Part shown: one piece after another, positions 23,707 through 35,754 of the stretch | How the letters are laid out: every line of letters begins with the position of its first letter | How positions within the stretch are numbered: the stretch's first letter is position 1 | Source of the DNA: Panaeolus papilionaceus | Lineage: Eukaryota > Basidiomycota > Agaricomycetes > Agaricales | NCBI GenBank assembly: GCA_015501605.1 | Contig: JADNRZ010000015.1 | Location: 186,001 to 250,000, forward strand | DNA length: 64,000 nucleotides | Reading direction: 5' to 3' | Program-made: the position numbers and the translations under genes | Notes under the pieces: generated by a model | The model's database searches: none | What the model was told of the DNA's origin: nothing | Seen by the model: the letters and a program-made list of their open reading frames with translations, nothing else

Positions 23707-25264
23707 TTGCCCTGCGATTCAGCACTTAGTGCCAGAGAGTAGGGTTCAAAGGGTCTGAGCTGGGGGGAACAAGGGGGGGCAAGGGGGGAGAGAGTAGAGT
23801 ACGACTCAATCCATTTGGGTAGGTGATTTGGCTCCACTTTATAGTTCTGAACGAAAATACCCATTAAAGGATTCCATCCATATCGCACACATTAGCGATA
23901 AATGATGGGGTGAAGACTATTTATATCGTGCCTTCGCTCAGGTGATGCCATATAATAACCCTTCTCTGGCGGTATTTACACTCGCCAACTCAAATTTCAA
24001 CTTCCTAGATCGCTTCGATTTTTTAATTCAAACAATCTGGGGGCCACGAACTCTCACACACAAGAACATGTGCATGATAATCAGCCGATGAATTCAAGTA
24101 TGCGCACTAACAGAATACAATCCCAGTCGTATATAAAATACTAAGCATCGATGAGACCAAGCAGCCGCTCCATACCCGCCCATCTCGTCAACCGACTTCC
24201 GATGAATTGTGAAAGATAAGCAATGCAAGTGCACATGCTGTTCGTGCTTAGGGTGCGAATTCGAACCCCCTCTGACGGTCATTTTTAGCCCACTGAGCTG
24301 TTCGCTGACTGTAAATGCCGTCCGAGCTTAGATAGCTATCAAGACAGCAACTCAGCAAGCAAACATCGAAGTATTAATAGCTGCGGCAAGTTTCAATAAA
24401 ATATTTTGATTTGTGAGAAAAGGTCGCTTGCATCGCAACAAAACCTGAGCTAGTTTTTGTGTGGATCCTTTCCAAGGAAGCGGCAATATTTTTCCAGATT
24501 CTCCGATGCCACGGAACGCCATTTTGTCTACTTACCATTCAGATATCATTGCATCTGCTCTTACCGTCTTATCCTCCAAAGGAGTATGATCTTGTGGATC
24601 ATGAAAAATAATGTCTGGCATTACCCTAACAAGGTATGATATATGATGGTCCGAGGGAAAGGGTTTCCATAGGGGCTTAAAGTAAAGGCATTGAATCGTG
24701 ATGAATGATAACTCGAACCACGTCGCAGCTATTTTAATAGATCTCACAACGGGCAACGTGTATGGTTGTATCTGAGATCCTGGTCTGGAAGTACACCAGA
24801 AAACAAGATGCAGATATACGGAGAGTTTTCGTTGTTCAAATTACCAAGCTGAAGGTGCATCCATATAGTGCATATGGAAACTGTCGGACATTGAGAACTC
24901 AGCGCTTGATTGTGGAATCTTCCGGTGACGTCATGAGCTGCTGCACGACAATTCCGTTACTCTCAATGATGATGGGAATTTACGGTGACAATACATAGCT
25001 GTGTATAAGAATAACATACAAGTAATATGAATGAAGAGAGCAATGCGTTCGTCGTGATCATGATGCTACATAATACTAGACATGAAACCAAGACACAGAA
25101 TGGGAAATCACTCGTCAAGACCAGATGAGAGGAATAACTATCTTTAAGCATAAGAGATCTAAGCTGAAACATCTAGTATGAATGTAGCCCACGTTTCGGA
25201 GTGGGCACTTGATTGATTTGGGTCCACATATACAAGAACTTCTTCACAATTTGCTTCAAGTGGT
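23707..25264. other. Gene-free stretch
   Basis: About 1.56 kb lies between the transporter B start and the F-box gene 3' end. Only short ORFs occur, none with a recognisable protein. It presumably contains the transporter B promoter. A tRNA-like T-arm string near 24255 was examined and rejected. Confidence 0.45.
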
Positions 25265-26214
25265 TCACCAATCTCCATCACCGTTGTCCCAGCCGCCTTT
25301 ATCTCGAACACCCGAGCTTCCCAGCTTCGTCTTCGTCCTTGACTTGCGGCCTCCGAGCTCTTTGTACATCTCGCGCATTTCTACCTTGCTTGGCTTTGAA
25401 GCAGCCTGCGCTTCTATCTTCCATTGCTCCTCCTTGAGCTCTCGTGGGGTTATGTAGCCCGATTGTGGTGAAGCATATCCTGAGCGAGAAAAAGATGTGG
25501 CAGTAGGGGAGTGATCCCGCTCCTTTGCGGTTTTTAAATAAACCTGGCGCTAGAATCGGGAAAATGTTCTGGCATCAGTCCGGTGACAACCACTATTCAT
25601 AGTAAGTATACATACCCAATTTTGCTTCGATTCCCGTTTAGTCCACTTGCCAGGTGGTAAGCTATCGTCGTGAAAGTTCTCCTTTCTATAACGTTGGAAC
25701 CAAACTGATGGTGTCAGAGCAAAGTATCGAGTCAGAATTGCAACTGGGAACAAAGGCGGTGTCAGCAAAGACGTACCATAGTTGATTGTCTGACTTCTCG
25801 CCCATTTTTTAGAAACCAGTGAACATTTAGCTAGATCCTTGATAGATAGTCGTGAAAATATGCGTTGTGATAGCTCGGTCGGAAATGCTTTCAGGGGATC
25901 TGTCCGACTCGAAGATATAATGAGTGGGCCCTTGATGGGTCTTGATGAAGCTCCCCTGACTGGCGATGAAGCCCTTGTGCGGGCTGGGGTACCAGGGAGA
26001 GAGACCTGAGAGAATGCGCCACAGTCAAAATCATCGAATTATATATCTTCTGTGAAATGTGACGTACGACGTTGATAAGATCGTCAGAGTCAGAATCATC
26101 TTTGGTTGCCTTATCTTCATTAGAATGACGGCGCTTGGGTGAGAGTCGAGCATCCCTGAGACGATTCTCGATGTCTTCGGTGTTCGACTTGAGTACACCC
26201 TGTAGTAGACTCAT
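25265..26214 (-). CDS. F-box protein
   Basis: Exons are 26214-26068, 26005-25777, 25704-25616 and 25543-25265, giving 247 residues. The start is the ATG at 26214, not the upstream in-frame TTG. A single F-box at about residues 85-130 reads LKAFPTELSQRIFSRLSIKD (first part), then KCSLVSKKW and VWFQRYRKENF, with the Leu/Pro, Ile and Trp positions in place. F-box proteins bridge substrates to Skp1 in SCF ubiquitin ligases. No WD40 or LRR substrate-binding repeats follow. The C-terminal ~115 residues are polar, with a predicted helix (EEQWKIEAQAASK) and a Gly/Asp/Trp-rich end. The N terminus is a charged disordered region (KRRHSNEDK, DDSDSDD). Target proteins cannot be inferred. Confidence 0.82.
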
Positions 26215-26439
26215 GATTGTTGTAGCTCGTTGATGAAAACGAGGGTTGTGGTGAGGGTTCAAGTTTAAGCAGGTTGGTCATATAAATATGGGGAAACAGG
26301 GCAAGGGGTGAATGAATTTCTAATCACATGACATCATCGCACACTCATATACATAGTAGCCTTTGATTTTAGAGTGTAAATCTGAAAAACTGAAGACTAA
26401 TAATGATAACAACAGTGTAATAATAATAATAAACTCGAG

Positions 26440-27703
<1,264 letters not shown>

Positions 27704-28084
27704 ATGCCGTCGTCTCCACCACCAACATCCACCACATCTCTCTCTGAATCACCTACTTCGTCTTCATCTTCATTACCAGCAAGCAAGATTAATGATATAA
27801 ATAACGCTACAGCTCTTTCTCGCATCAGCGCGTTGCTTCGTCAAATTTTGCGTATAACCACCACTGATGGGCGCATTTTTATCGGCACATTTGCTGGCAC
27901 TGATAAGCCTCTCAACATCATCCTTGTAAACACGGATGAATACAGAATCGGTCAGCAGGGAGACGGGAGATATGTCGGGCAGGTCATGTTCCCATGGAAG
28001 GTGATCACGAAGGTTGAAGCACACACAAAAAAGCAATCGAGGGCCGAATCATACCACGACTATGATTATGATATGTACTCATAG
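27704..28084 (+). CDS. NAA38: LSM-domain protein, NAA38/LSMD1-like NatC subunit
   Basis: A single exon encodes 126 residues, starting at the first in-frame ATG (27704). The N terminus is Ser/Thr/Pro-rich (about 1-30). A single Sm-like domain follows. Sm1 reads LLRQILRITTTDGRIFIG and continues TFAGTDKPLNIIL. Sm2 reads GRYVGQVMFPWKVITKVE, a form typical of LSMD1/Naa38, where the usual IRG triplet is replaced. Naa38 is the auxiliary subunit of the NatC N-terminal acetyltransferase, with Naa30 and Naa35. The C-terminal tail is short and Tyr/Asp-rich. The assignment to Naa38, and not to another small LSM protein, rests on this Sm2 form and on total length, so it is probable but not proven. Confidence 0.8.
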   Translation: MPSSPPPTSTTSLSESPTSSSSSLPASKINDINNATALSRISALLRQILRITTTDGRIFIGTFAGTDKPLNIILVNTDEYRIGQQGDGRYVGQVMFPWKVITKVEAHTKKQSRAESYHDYDYDMYS

Positions 28085-28509
28085 CCAGGTAAGAGCTCGA
28101 TGTCTTTATATCCTCAACATTCTTATCAGGGTCTCTACAAATGGTAGGTTTAGATGCTAATTCCCAAATGCATTGCGATAACATCTGCCCAATTGATATC
28201 ATGCACCGCTTACATCGCCGAATGCACGAAATCTGGCACCTTGGTCAAATTCACTACGTTCTTTGCTCTATACAAAGCTTTATGATCAGAGATGACACTT
28301 GCTGCATTTGTTGTACTGTATTTCTGTAATACTTAAAACCGTATTTCTCCTCGATTTCGACTCTCCAGACCGCTTTAGGAAAGAATTTCCTCAAATAGCA
28401 ACAGCTTAGTTCGGCACCGCGATTCGCCCTGAATTTCATGGTCGTCAGTCTGACTGACAAACTTAAATTGTAACCACCACCACCACCACAATAGCTAGCC
28501 AGAGCTACT
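28085..28509. other. Intergenic region with ACC repeat
   Basis: About 425 bp lies between the NAA38-like stop and the SMN start, both genes on the plus strand. A short ACC trinucleotide run (28473-28490) lies 20 bp upstream of the SMN ATG, in its probable 5' UTR. Nothing else was recognised. Confidence 0.5.
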
Positions 28510-29571
28510 ATGTCTACGAGACCCATTATATCTTATGAAGATATAACTCTTCCTTATGATGCACCACCTGAACCCTCTCTTGGTCTACCAGATTCCTTCA
28601 CAGGTACAGCGTCAGCAATGAACGCGAATGCAACAGGTCCTCCACCTAGTAAGAAGCGCAAGAAGAATAAAAACAAGCAACGAAATACCCCCTCTTCTCA
28701 AAAAGCTGCCAACAACGCGCGTATTTCGCAGCCTCAGTCATTTGTAGGACCGACTGTAGGTGATGTGTCCATGACCGAGTCATACGACGCGACCGGTGAA
28801 CTATATGAGGACGAGGAAGGCTGGGACCAAAACGAAGAAGGAGAAAGCCGTCAACTAACTCATGATGAAATATGGGACGATTCCGCGCTCGTCGATGCAT
28901 GGGATGCTGCCATGGAGGAGTACGAGATGTTTCATGGTCCTGGAAAGGATTGGAAGAACGAACCTATTAAAAAATCCCCTCTGTAAGTACACTTGGGCCT
29001 GCATTCGATGTCACTGAAGTTTCCCTTTTCGCTACAGATGGTATAACACCCCACCAAAACCCAGCACCGACAAGTCCAAAGCCGCCGATGTAGAGGCCGT
29101 TGAAACAGAAATCGCTAAGGACGAAGCGGATTCTCAACCATTGAACTTTGATACATTTGTCCCTACCCACGATCCAACGCTTGAAATACCTACGATTTCT
29201 ACACAACAAGTTTCCGGAGGTGGGATGTCAGAAAATTATTTGCCTGATTCTGCTTCGGGCCCAATGGTTTCCCAGGATGAGGCCTTCCAAAAAGCGTTGA
29301 ACGCGATGTATTGGGGAGGATATTGGACAGCCATGTATCACGTCCGTGTTTCGCAGTCATTTTTCTTGACGACCATCTCATATTTACTTCATTTCTTTGA
29401 ATTTAGGCACAAAGCTATTATACGAACACTGGTGCCACAAAACGAAAAAGCGAAGATGACATACGATCGGGTGAAAGGGGGGACGTAGATGGGGTCGAGG
29501 ATAAGGAGGAAGATGATGCCCTTGAGGGCGAAGAAGATGAAACGGACGAGTTTGTTGATACTCAGAGGTAA
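28510..29571 (+). CDS. SMN1: Survival motor neuron (SMN) ortholog
   Basis: Exons are 28510-28982, 29038-29341 and 29407-29571, giving 313 residues. Two SMN hallmarks are visible. The first is the N-terminal Gemin2-binding helix, here HDEIWDDSALVDAWDAAMEE (about residues 118-137). The second is the YG-box oligomerisation helix, here ALNAMYWGGYWTAMYHAQSYY (first part, about 245-265). A lysine-rich stretch (SKKRKKNKNK) precedes the Gemin2 box. SMN assembles Sm rings on spliceosomal snRNAs. I see no Tudor domain between the boxes, as in S. pombe Smn1. Unlike animal SMN, the YG box is not near the end: an acidic tail of about 50 residues follows. Budding yeast lacks SMN, so its presence fits an intron-rich fungus. 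Confidence 0.88.
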
Positions 29572-30113
29572 TTTAACACCCTCCCCGAGATTGTTGTTAG
29601 TCTGTGACACCACAAGGCCATGACATACTCCCCACCCATGAACGAATCTGTACGTTTGCTTTCCAATAAAATACTCTCAACACCTGATCTAATCTATGTT
29701 CGTCCCCCGTTTGACCAAGTAGCTTCCTTGATTCTGGTCATTTCTCCACACTCAATATGAACACGCTTCATGGGCATGGGGTTTGGTAAATGCAACGTGT
29801 TCCACAGCTGGAAATGAATTCACTGCCATCATACTGGCCCCTAAGGTCTAAAACACTCATCGTGGGACGAACAATTAAGGACTCCACCCCGCATCCAGAG
29901 TGGTTGTCACCCTCCTTTTGCCCTCTTCCAGCAAATGTCAAAGGACGCTTGCTTGGTTTTTACACCTAAGTTGGTTCACAGTCAACCTCGCTATTCCTGC
30001 TGGATTTATTAGTTTAAACGCATCCAATACATCCTCGCATGCATAACACGAGTCATCATTATTCCCAGTATCAAGGTGCCGATCAACGTCCAGTTTGCCC
30101 TAGGGTTTAAATA
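29572..30113. other. Intergenic region
   Basis: About 540 bp separates SMN from the following large ORF, both on the plus strand. It contains no recognisable feature. It presumably holds the SMN 3' UTR and the promoter of the next gene. Confidence 0.45.
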
Positions 30114-31928
30114 ATGATTTACCCTGCAGATCCAGTGTATCCACATGAAGACAACTTCTATGGTGCTCACACTCAGCAGAGTCATGCAGGGTACCGAAAC
30201 CCACAATCTACCTGGGGAACAAGGTACGCAGGCCACCACGAGGACCACCAAAACACGCAGCATTACGCAGAGACTGCAAACCCAGTATGGGATGACTTGG
30301 AGGACGATGGAGAAGCCCTCCTCCGTCCACCTCCCCCGAAACACATGCAACAGTCGCAGAGCAATCGCTTAACATCATTGTCTACCATAACGGAGACGTC
30401 ATTCGCTCAACAGTCTGTGGCAAGTCCTCAAGCATCTTTGGCTGAAGCCGTCACAGTGCCTCACCAAGGAAGAGGAGTGTGGGAGGCCTACGAAGATTCG
30501 CCCACATTGAACCCTCGCCGCGGCTGGGATGATGCCCCTCAAGAGTGGCGAAATCAGATTTCTCCTGGCCGCATACGGAACAGCGCTTCAGCTGAATCAC
30601 CACCCCCAAGATCAGCAGATCACCCTCCTGGGAGTCCAGCGAGAGATAACGATAGTCAGGTTACCCCGCCCTCAACCTCATCTCGTACTGTCTCACAAAG
30701 CACGTCTCCGCCAAGTACCCCGCCTCAATCGAAAGGATACACTGGCCCGAAGCCATTTCTTCCACATAGTACATGTCGTCCACCCGCGAGAATACCATCT
30801 GACCCAAGTTGGATTATGACTGGCGGAAACGCCTGGGCACAGGGCTTGAGGGACAAGTTTGCACTTCCAAAAGCTTTGAGCCCTGGTGCTGGGTCATGGG
30901 GAGATGAGTACTACCGACGAGAGCAACAACAGCAAGTGAACCAGGCCCCGAACCCTTTCTCTTATTCTATACCTCCTGCTCCTGCAGCACACCCTCGTCC
31001 GGCACCTGCAGCGTCCTCCCCGAAACCCCAATCTCACTCACCGTATTCCAATCCAGCGCACTCTCGGGCATACCAATCCTATTCGAGCTTGCCTCGACCT
31101 AATGTATACCCTATGCCACCAATACCTTCGCATTCAACACATCCAATGGCGATATGGCTGCCAAAAGGTGCGAAAAGTGTCCCAGACCAAATTCATAAGC
31201 ACGATTCCCATCCAAGCGCCCAGCAAAGGGGAGTTGTGCCAGACAACGACTACGATGATGACGATGACATGTACGTTTCAGCTTCAGACGGTCACAAATC
31301 CGACGGTGCTCACAACGAGGACGATGTTACTTTTGTTGATGAATGGGACCGAGTGCATAGCATATCACCCCATCCTCAAGTACAGGAAACTGTACTTGCT
31401 ACTCCATACCAACAGGGACCACAACAGCACCATCTGAACCAACAACGGACACCACCATTCCCACAACAGGAGAGCGCGTGGAACAGAAGCCAAACAGGTC
31501 GGGATGTATGGACAAACAACCACCTTGGTCATGCGACGTCAGGGAGCCAGACAGGCAGGGACTCTCTAGGAAATAATAATTACAATGAAAGCTACACCTC
31601 GAGATGGCAGCAGCGCCAGGCAAGTGATAGTCATCCTATCCCTGTTTGGCGGGCAGCAAGTGGAACAGGAATTCCACAAGACGGGCCTGTTGTCATCGCT
31701 CCTTCAGAAACTACATGGGTTCCCCCAGAAACATCCTGGGATCCTGGGGACGATAGCATCGCCCCTTGGCAACGTCGTGCACCTTCGAATAACCTAACGC
31801 ATCTTGGGCCTTTGCAGGACTTGAGGACCCGTCATCGACCCAACGCGACGGTTATCCAGGACCCACCCGACATCCCTGTCCAAAAATCCAAAAAGAAATG
31901 GTGGAAGATATTTTCAAAGAAGCGATAA
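30114..31928 (+). CDS. Large intrinsically disordered protein, function unknown
   Basis: An uninterrupted ORF of 604 codons is the longest plus-strand frame in the window and unusual here for having no intron. Composition is dominated by Pro, Ser, Gln, Asn, Tyr and Trp, with motifs such as PPPPK, PPSTPPQS and many WDD, SWGDE and WERA-like Trp spots. No folded domain is visible. One acidic patch (DNDYDDDDDMYVSASD) lies near residue 375. The protein ends in a very basic aromatic tail, KSKKKWWKIFSKKR. That tail could act as a membrane- or nucleic acid-binding patch, but this is inference. I do not recognise the family. Its length in a GC-balanced region argues that it is a real gene. Confidence 0.75.
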   Translation: MIYPADPVYPHEDNFYGAHTQQSHAGYRNPQSTWGTRYAGHHEDHQNTQHYAETANPVWDDLEDDGEALLRPPPPKHMQQSQSNRLTSLSTITETSFAQQSVASPQASLAEAVTVPHQGRGVWEAYEDSPTLNPRRGWDDAPQEWRNQISPGRIRNSASAESPPPRSADHPPGSPARDNDSQVTPPSTSSRTVSQSTSPPSTPPQSKGYTGPKPFLPHSTCRPPARIPSDPSWIMTGGNAWAQGLRDKFALPKALSPGAGSWGDEYYRREQQQQVNQAPNPFSYSIPPAPAAHPRPAPAASSPKPQSHSPYSNPAHSRAYQSYSSLPRPNVYPMPPIPSHSTHPMAIWLPKGAKSVPDQIHKHDSHPSAQQRGVVPDNDYDDDDDMYVSASDGHKSDGAHNEDDVTFVDEWDRVHSISPHPQVQETVLATPYQQGPQQHHLNQQRTPPFPQQESAWNRSQTGRDVWTNNHLGHATSGSQTGRDSLGNNNYNESYTSRWQQRQASDSHPIPVWRAASGTGIPQDGPVVIAPSETTWVPPETSWDPGDDSIAPWQRRAPSNNLTHLGPLQDLRTRHRPNATVIQDPPDIPVQKSKKKWWKIFSKKR

Positions 31929-32138
31929 ATCATGTTCACCTATCACTCTTATGTATTTTGCATGCTACATTCACATTATCATCTCATTTCACTGCACTGA
32001 CTGCTTTGAATTTTGTGAAGTACAACTCACACAGTAAAAAAAGTCGAGCATTCGGGGAAGGTCATTTACAGAATACATGAAACTAAGGAGTATATGAAAT
32101 AGAGAAGGAAATCATATCACGATACACATAAAGGCGAG

Positions 32139-35100
32139 TTAGAGCGCAATTTCGACGTCCAACCTTGCCAGATAAGAATACACATCCGGCGACATGCGGT
32201 ACTTGAGAATACCAGCGAAGACCATCAGAGAACGTGACTTTTTACGAATATTGGCCAATGTCTGAAAAACAAAATGTCAGAAGACGAGCAATATAAAAAC
32301 ATACTGATATGTAAGACGCACAACTTGTTTCGTAGCATCGGCTACCATTGAGGCCTTCACACGTTGATGAACACCAGCAAGAGCGTCCATCGTGAGGGTA
32401 AGGTATGTTTGTAGATTCTTCTGAACAGATTCGTGCATTTCCCTAAACTCTTCAGCCCGCCTTGTGGTTTTTGCGACATCGCCCGCAAGCGGTATGAGAT
32501 CGGTGCTCTCCATTATCTAAAAGGGGAATCAGTCAACTGAAGATGCCCCGAGCATGAATTAATACATACCTCCAAAGCAGACTCAAATCGTCCAGCGTTC
32601 TTTGCTTCGATTGCCTCCCTGATTCGCAGCAGTCTGACAACGGCGTCACGGTCCTTGCCCACTGCCCTGTTGGCACGTTCGTAATGTCTCAAAATATCGG
32701 CTGCTGTGCGTTCAATGTTTCGAGCCTTCTCGTCCAGGCTGGGTTGGGCAATGGTGTTGCCCAATGCTTGGGCGAGACAAGCTACCACAGTGTTGTAATC
32801 CTCGGCAAGGTTGTACAATTTGATTGCCTCAGCAATCCTATCATTTTCTTCTGAACTCCGTGCAGCGCGTATGAGGATGTTGGTGTGATACTGCTCCACA
32901 TCGGTAAGCCTGAGAAGTGACAGATTTTGTTCAATGACACCAGCCTGATGATCCGTTCAGAAAAAAGCAACTCCTGTATTTCCAGATGTTACTCACAAAT
33001 CGAACGCCGTCAGGACGGATGCCACCAACTAGCTCCTCCCATGCAGGTCCGCTATTCGCTAGAACGATGATTCTCCTAGTGAGTTCCCAAGCTAGGTCAG
33101 TCTGTTCCTTCGCTATGGGAGCCAGTTGGGCCAATGCGGCTAAAGGAACACAATAAACGTATTGCAAGGCTTCTTTGGCATCCATCTTCACGAATTGACG
33201 AACATATCTCCAAATGAGAGTGGATAGACTGAGTGCAGGAGGGCCTGAAGGTGGAAGGGAAACTGATGGAAAATGAGGGTGAGGAACCATTGAAGGCTGC
33301 TGTGACTGATTACTTACGAGGCGTCATGTCAGAGGTCTCAGCACGCGAGGGAACTCTGAGCAGGCCATGGTATGCCAATGCGATGGCGAGATGAACCGCT
33401 TCGATTTCCGTTTCTTGGTGTTCCCATAACGCAGCGACAGCCTATATACAGGTTGAACATGAATGAGATTGAAGGACGTGAAGGATACACACCCGTTCGA
33501 ATTGTCCACACATGAGCAAAACACCAGCCCAGACACCCTTCCTTGAACTAGGTTGGTTGGGTGGTCCGTCGAAATGCCTTTCGCCGTAGCCCAGTAGCAC
33601 TTCAGTTAGAGCTCGAAGACCACCATCTTCTTCTTCATCGACCTGAACAATAGTTGTGGTATTCAACAACCGCGATAAACAGAAATCACGAACACTTACC
33701 ATGGCGAATTGGAACCAGAGCCAGTCCTCGGTTGTGGTTGTCACTTGCGGTACACTCCGCCTTGCTGGCTCTAGCTTGCCCATAAGCTTATATAGCGCCA
33801 GTTTGAAAGGATCTGCAGTGGAAGAGTGAAGCATATGAGCATTGTAGATGGCTTGAAGATGGTCGCGATGCGATTTGGGGAGTCTGCACAGGTCCCATCA
33901 GCATAAGCAGTTGCGGGACAATGTGTATGAAATGATACAGACTTGCGGTCTGGTGACTCAACCCAGGTCTTGAAGTGGTTGACGAAACTAGCTTCGCGAT
34001 TCTCAATTGCTTGTTGGAATTGGAGGGCCTCTGCCAGCGCCTCCCGCAAATGACCTGTGCGTATCAGATAAAAGAGCTTGGCCCACAGTGGTTGTCCTGC
34101 TACAAGCTATAAAACCGGGCTTTAGTATAAAATCAAAGCACAAAACAACGCAATGCCAACCTCAATCCTGTCCTCCCATTCACCATTGCGATAATACCTT
34201 ACAAGAAGGAAAGCGCGAACCCTATTAGCAATACTTGGGTCTCCACCGAGCCGAGCCTCGATGGGGCGTGCCTGAATAGTACGCTCCAATATGTCCCAAT
34301 ATTGCTCCTCCAACGCTTCCCTTGCTCCCTTGGCAATTTGTTTTCTTAGAGCAATGGCCTCACGACCGTCTGAATCACCGAGATATGCTCGTGCATGCTT
34401 GCTTTGGAAAGACGAAGCGTTGAGAATATGAGCGCCAGCATGTTCGACGGGTGGTAAAGCAGGGGGTTCCCCTGTTATTTTCGCAAGAATGTGGAAGTTT
34501 TGGGTCATTTGCATTGCCCTTGACTAAAAGCATAGGTTGGTAAACGCAGCCAAGAGACGAAATAGATACACATACATCCGATGCTGCTGCCAATGATGCA
34601 TCAATGAGAGCATGAATAATGGGATACGATGTCTCTCGTAGTCTCGCTGCATTGAAATCTGTGATGACTCTGTCGTATGCCATCATTTTGCCTTGCATTT
34701 GTAGGGAGAGACTTGGGCCACCAGACGGCTGAAGACAGGGAATTAATTTGAGAATGCAAAAGTGGTTTGGGTGAACTAATAACTTACTGCCATGGTGCTT
34801 TTACCCAGAGTGCTACTCCTCATATCACCGAAAGAGCGCTCTGTGTTTCCAATACGTCCACCAAGCTCCTCAAATACGCGTTTCTTCTTAGCTTCCCAGT
34901 CTCTCTGACTTCTCTCCTCTAGAACACGATAGAAGTCGTCTTGAGTCTCTTTCCGACCTTCCTCAATTGTGGAGATGAGATTTTGCTCATGAGCTATCCT
35001 TAGGTACCCAGGTACGTCAGTGTCTTGGAGTGGTTGAAGCGGTGTAAAAGTGGCAGCAGTGTTTAGATGAGCGATCGAGTTGGACAAGGCAGATGCATCA

Positions 35101-35348
35101 ACATGCCCTTGTGCAAGCAAATAGTTTCTAGAATTGAGATGCGAATTCAACGAAGTGGCTTAATAATAAATGTTTGGGTTTACATACGCGCGGTCTGCAT
35201 CTCCAGATGTACCTGGCTGACGAGAGACCATACGCCGTGAAAGGGCCTCAATCTGCTCAAGAGTGAGCTTCACAGCAGGTAAATCAGGTCTCGAAAGATG
35301 TGAAGTCAAATTTTTTGACGAGGTGAGTAATGATGTGAGGTCGGCCAT
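32139..35348 (-). CDS. NIC96: Nucleoporin Nic96/Nup93
   Basis: There are twelve exons: 35348-35188, 35127-34788, 34728-34576, 34523-34161, 34106-33943, 33883-33700, 33642-33493, 33441-33318, 33244-32997, 32944-32570, 32516-32322 and 32261-32139, giving 859 residues, close to yeast Nic96 (839). Nic96 is the core linker scaffold of the nuclear pore inner ring. The N-terminal part has helical segments with coiled-coil character. It is followed by the all-helical ancestral coatomer-like body, including QPLWAKLFYLIRTGHLREAL and the late YLARLDVEIAL end. All joins close in phase with GT-AG introns. It is divergent from the aminopeptidase gene (406 bp between start codons). Its 3' end converges with the disordered-protein gene. 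Confidence 0.94.
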
Positions 35349-35754
35349 GATTATTTATCGTGATTGAAGGTCAAACGAGAGAGGATTTGAGAAATAATCA
35401 CGGTAAGCTTGTTAAAGACCGTGAACAAAGACGACCACCGTGTTCAAGAAACGCGCTCTTATGTTTGGCATTGTCTTTAAGAACAAACAATTCAACCAAT
35501 AACTGCCTTGTTATCAACAACAACTGTTAGAAATTAGTGCTTTTTATATAAATAATAAAAGTTTTAGTATGTCTGTTGACTTTATCAAAGCAACTCTTTG
35601 TTGTCTTTCTTCGAGTGAGGCTCTGTGAGGCTGCAAGATGTTATGTATGGGAGATAGGGGGTATGTTGCTATATATGGGAGCTATGATTACTGATCTTAT
35701 CCATAATCTGGGGAACTAAAAACCTGATTCTTCCTTTCCTTTATCCTGTCGATT
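35349..35754. promoter_or_regulatory. Divergent promoter region NIC96/aminopeptidase
   Basis: A stretch of 406 bp, AT-rich, lies between two divergent start codons and must carry both promoters. No specific factor site is claimed. Confidence 0.5.

Noticed and set aside
24245..24280. tRNA-like T-arm string GCGAATTCGAACCCCC
   Set aside because: Neither strand gives a T stem of five pairs around a TTCRA loop, and no matching acceptor stem or anticodon arm is present upstream. The match comes from a GAATTC-centred palindrome.
25891..26262. Longer F-box protein start at 26262
   Set aside because: That codon is TTG. The first ATG in frame is 26214 and gives a normal N terminus.
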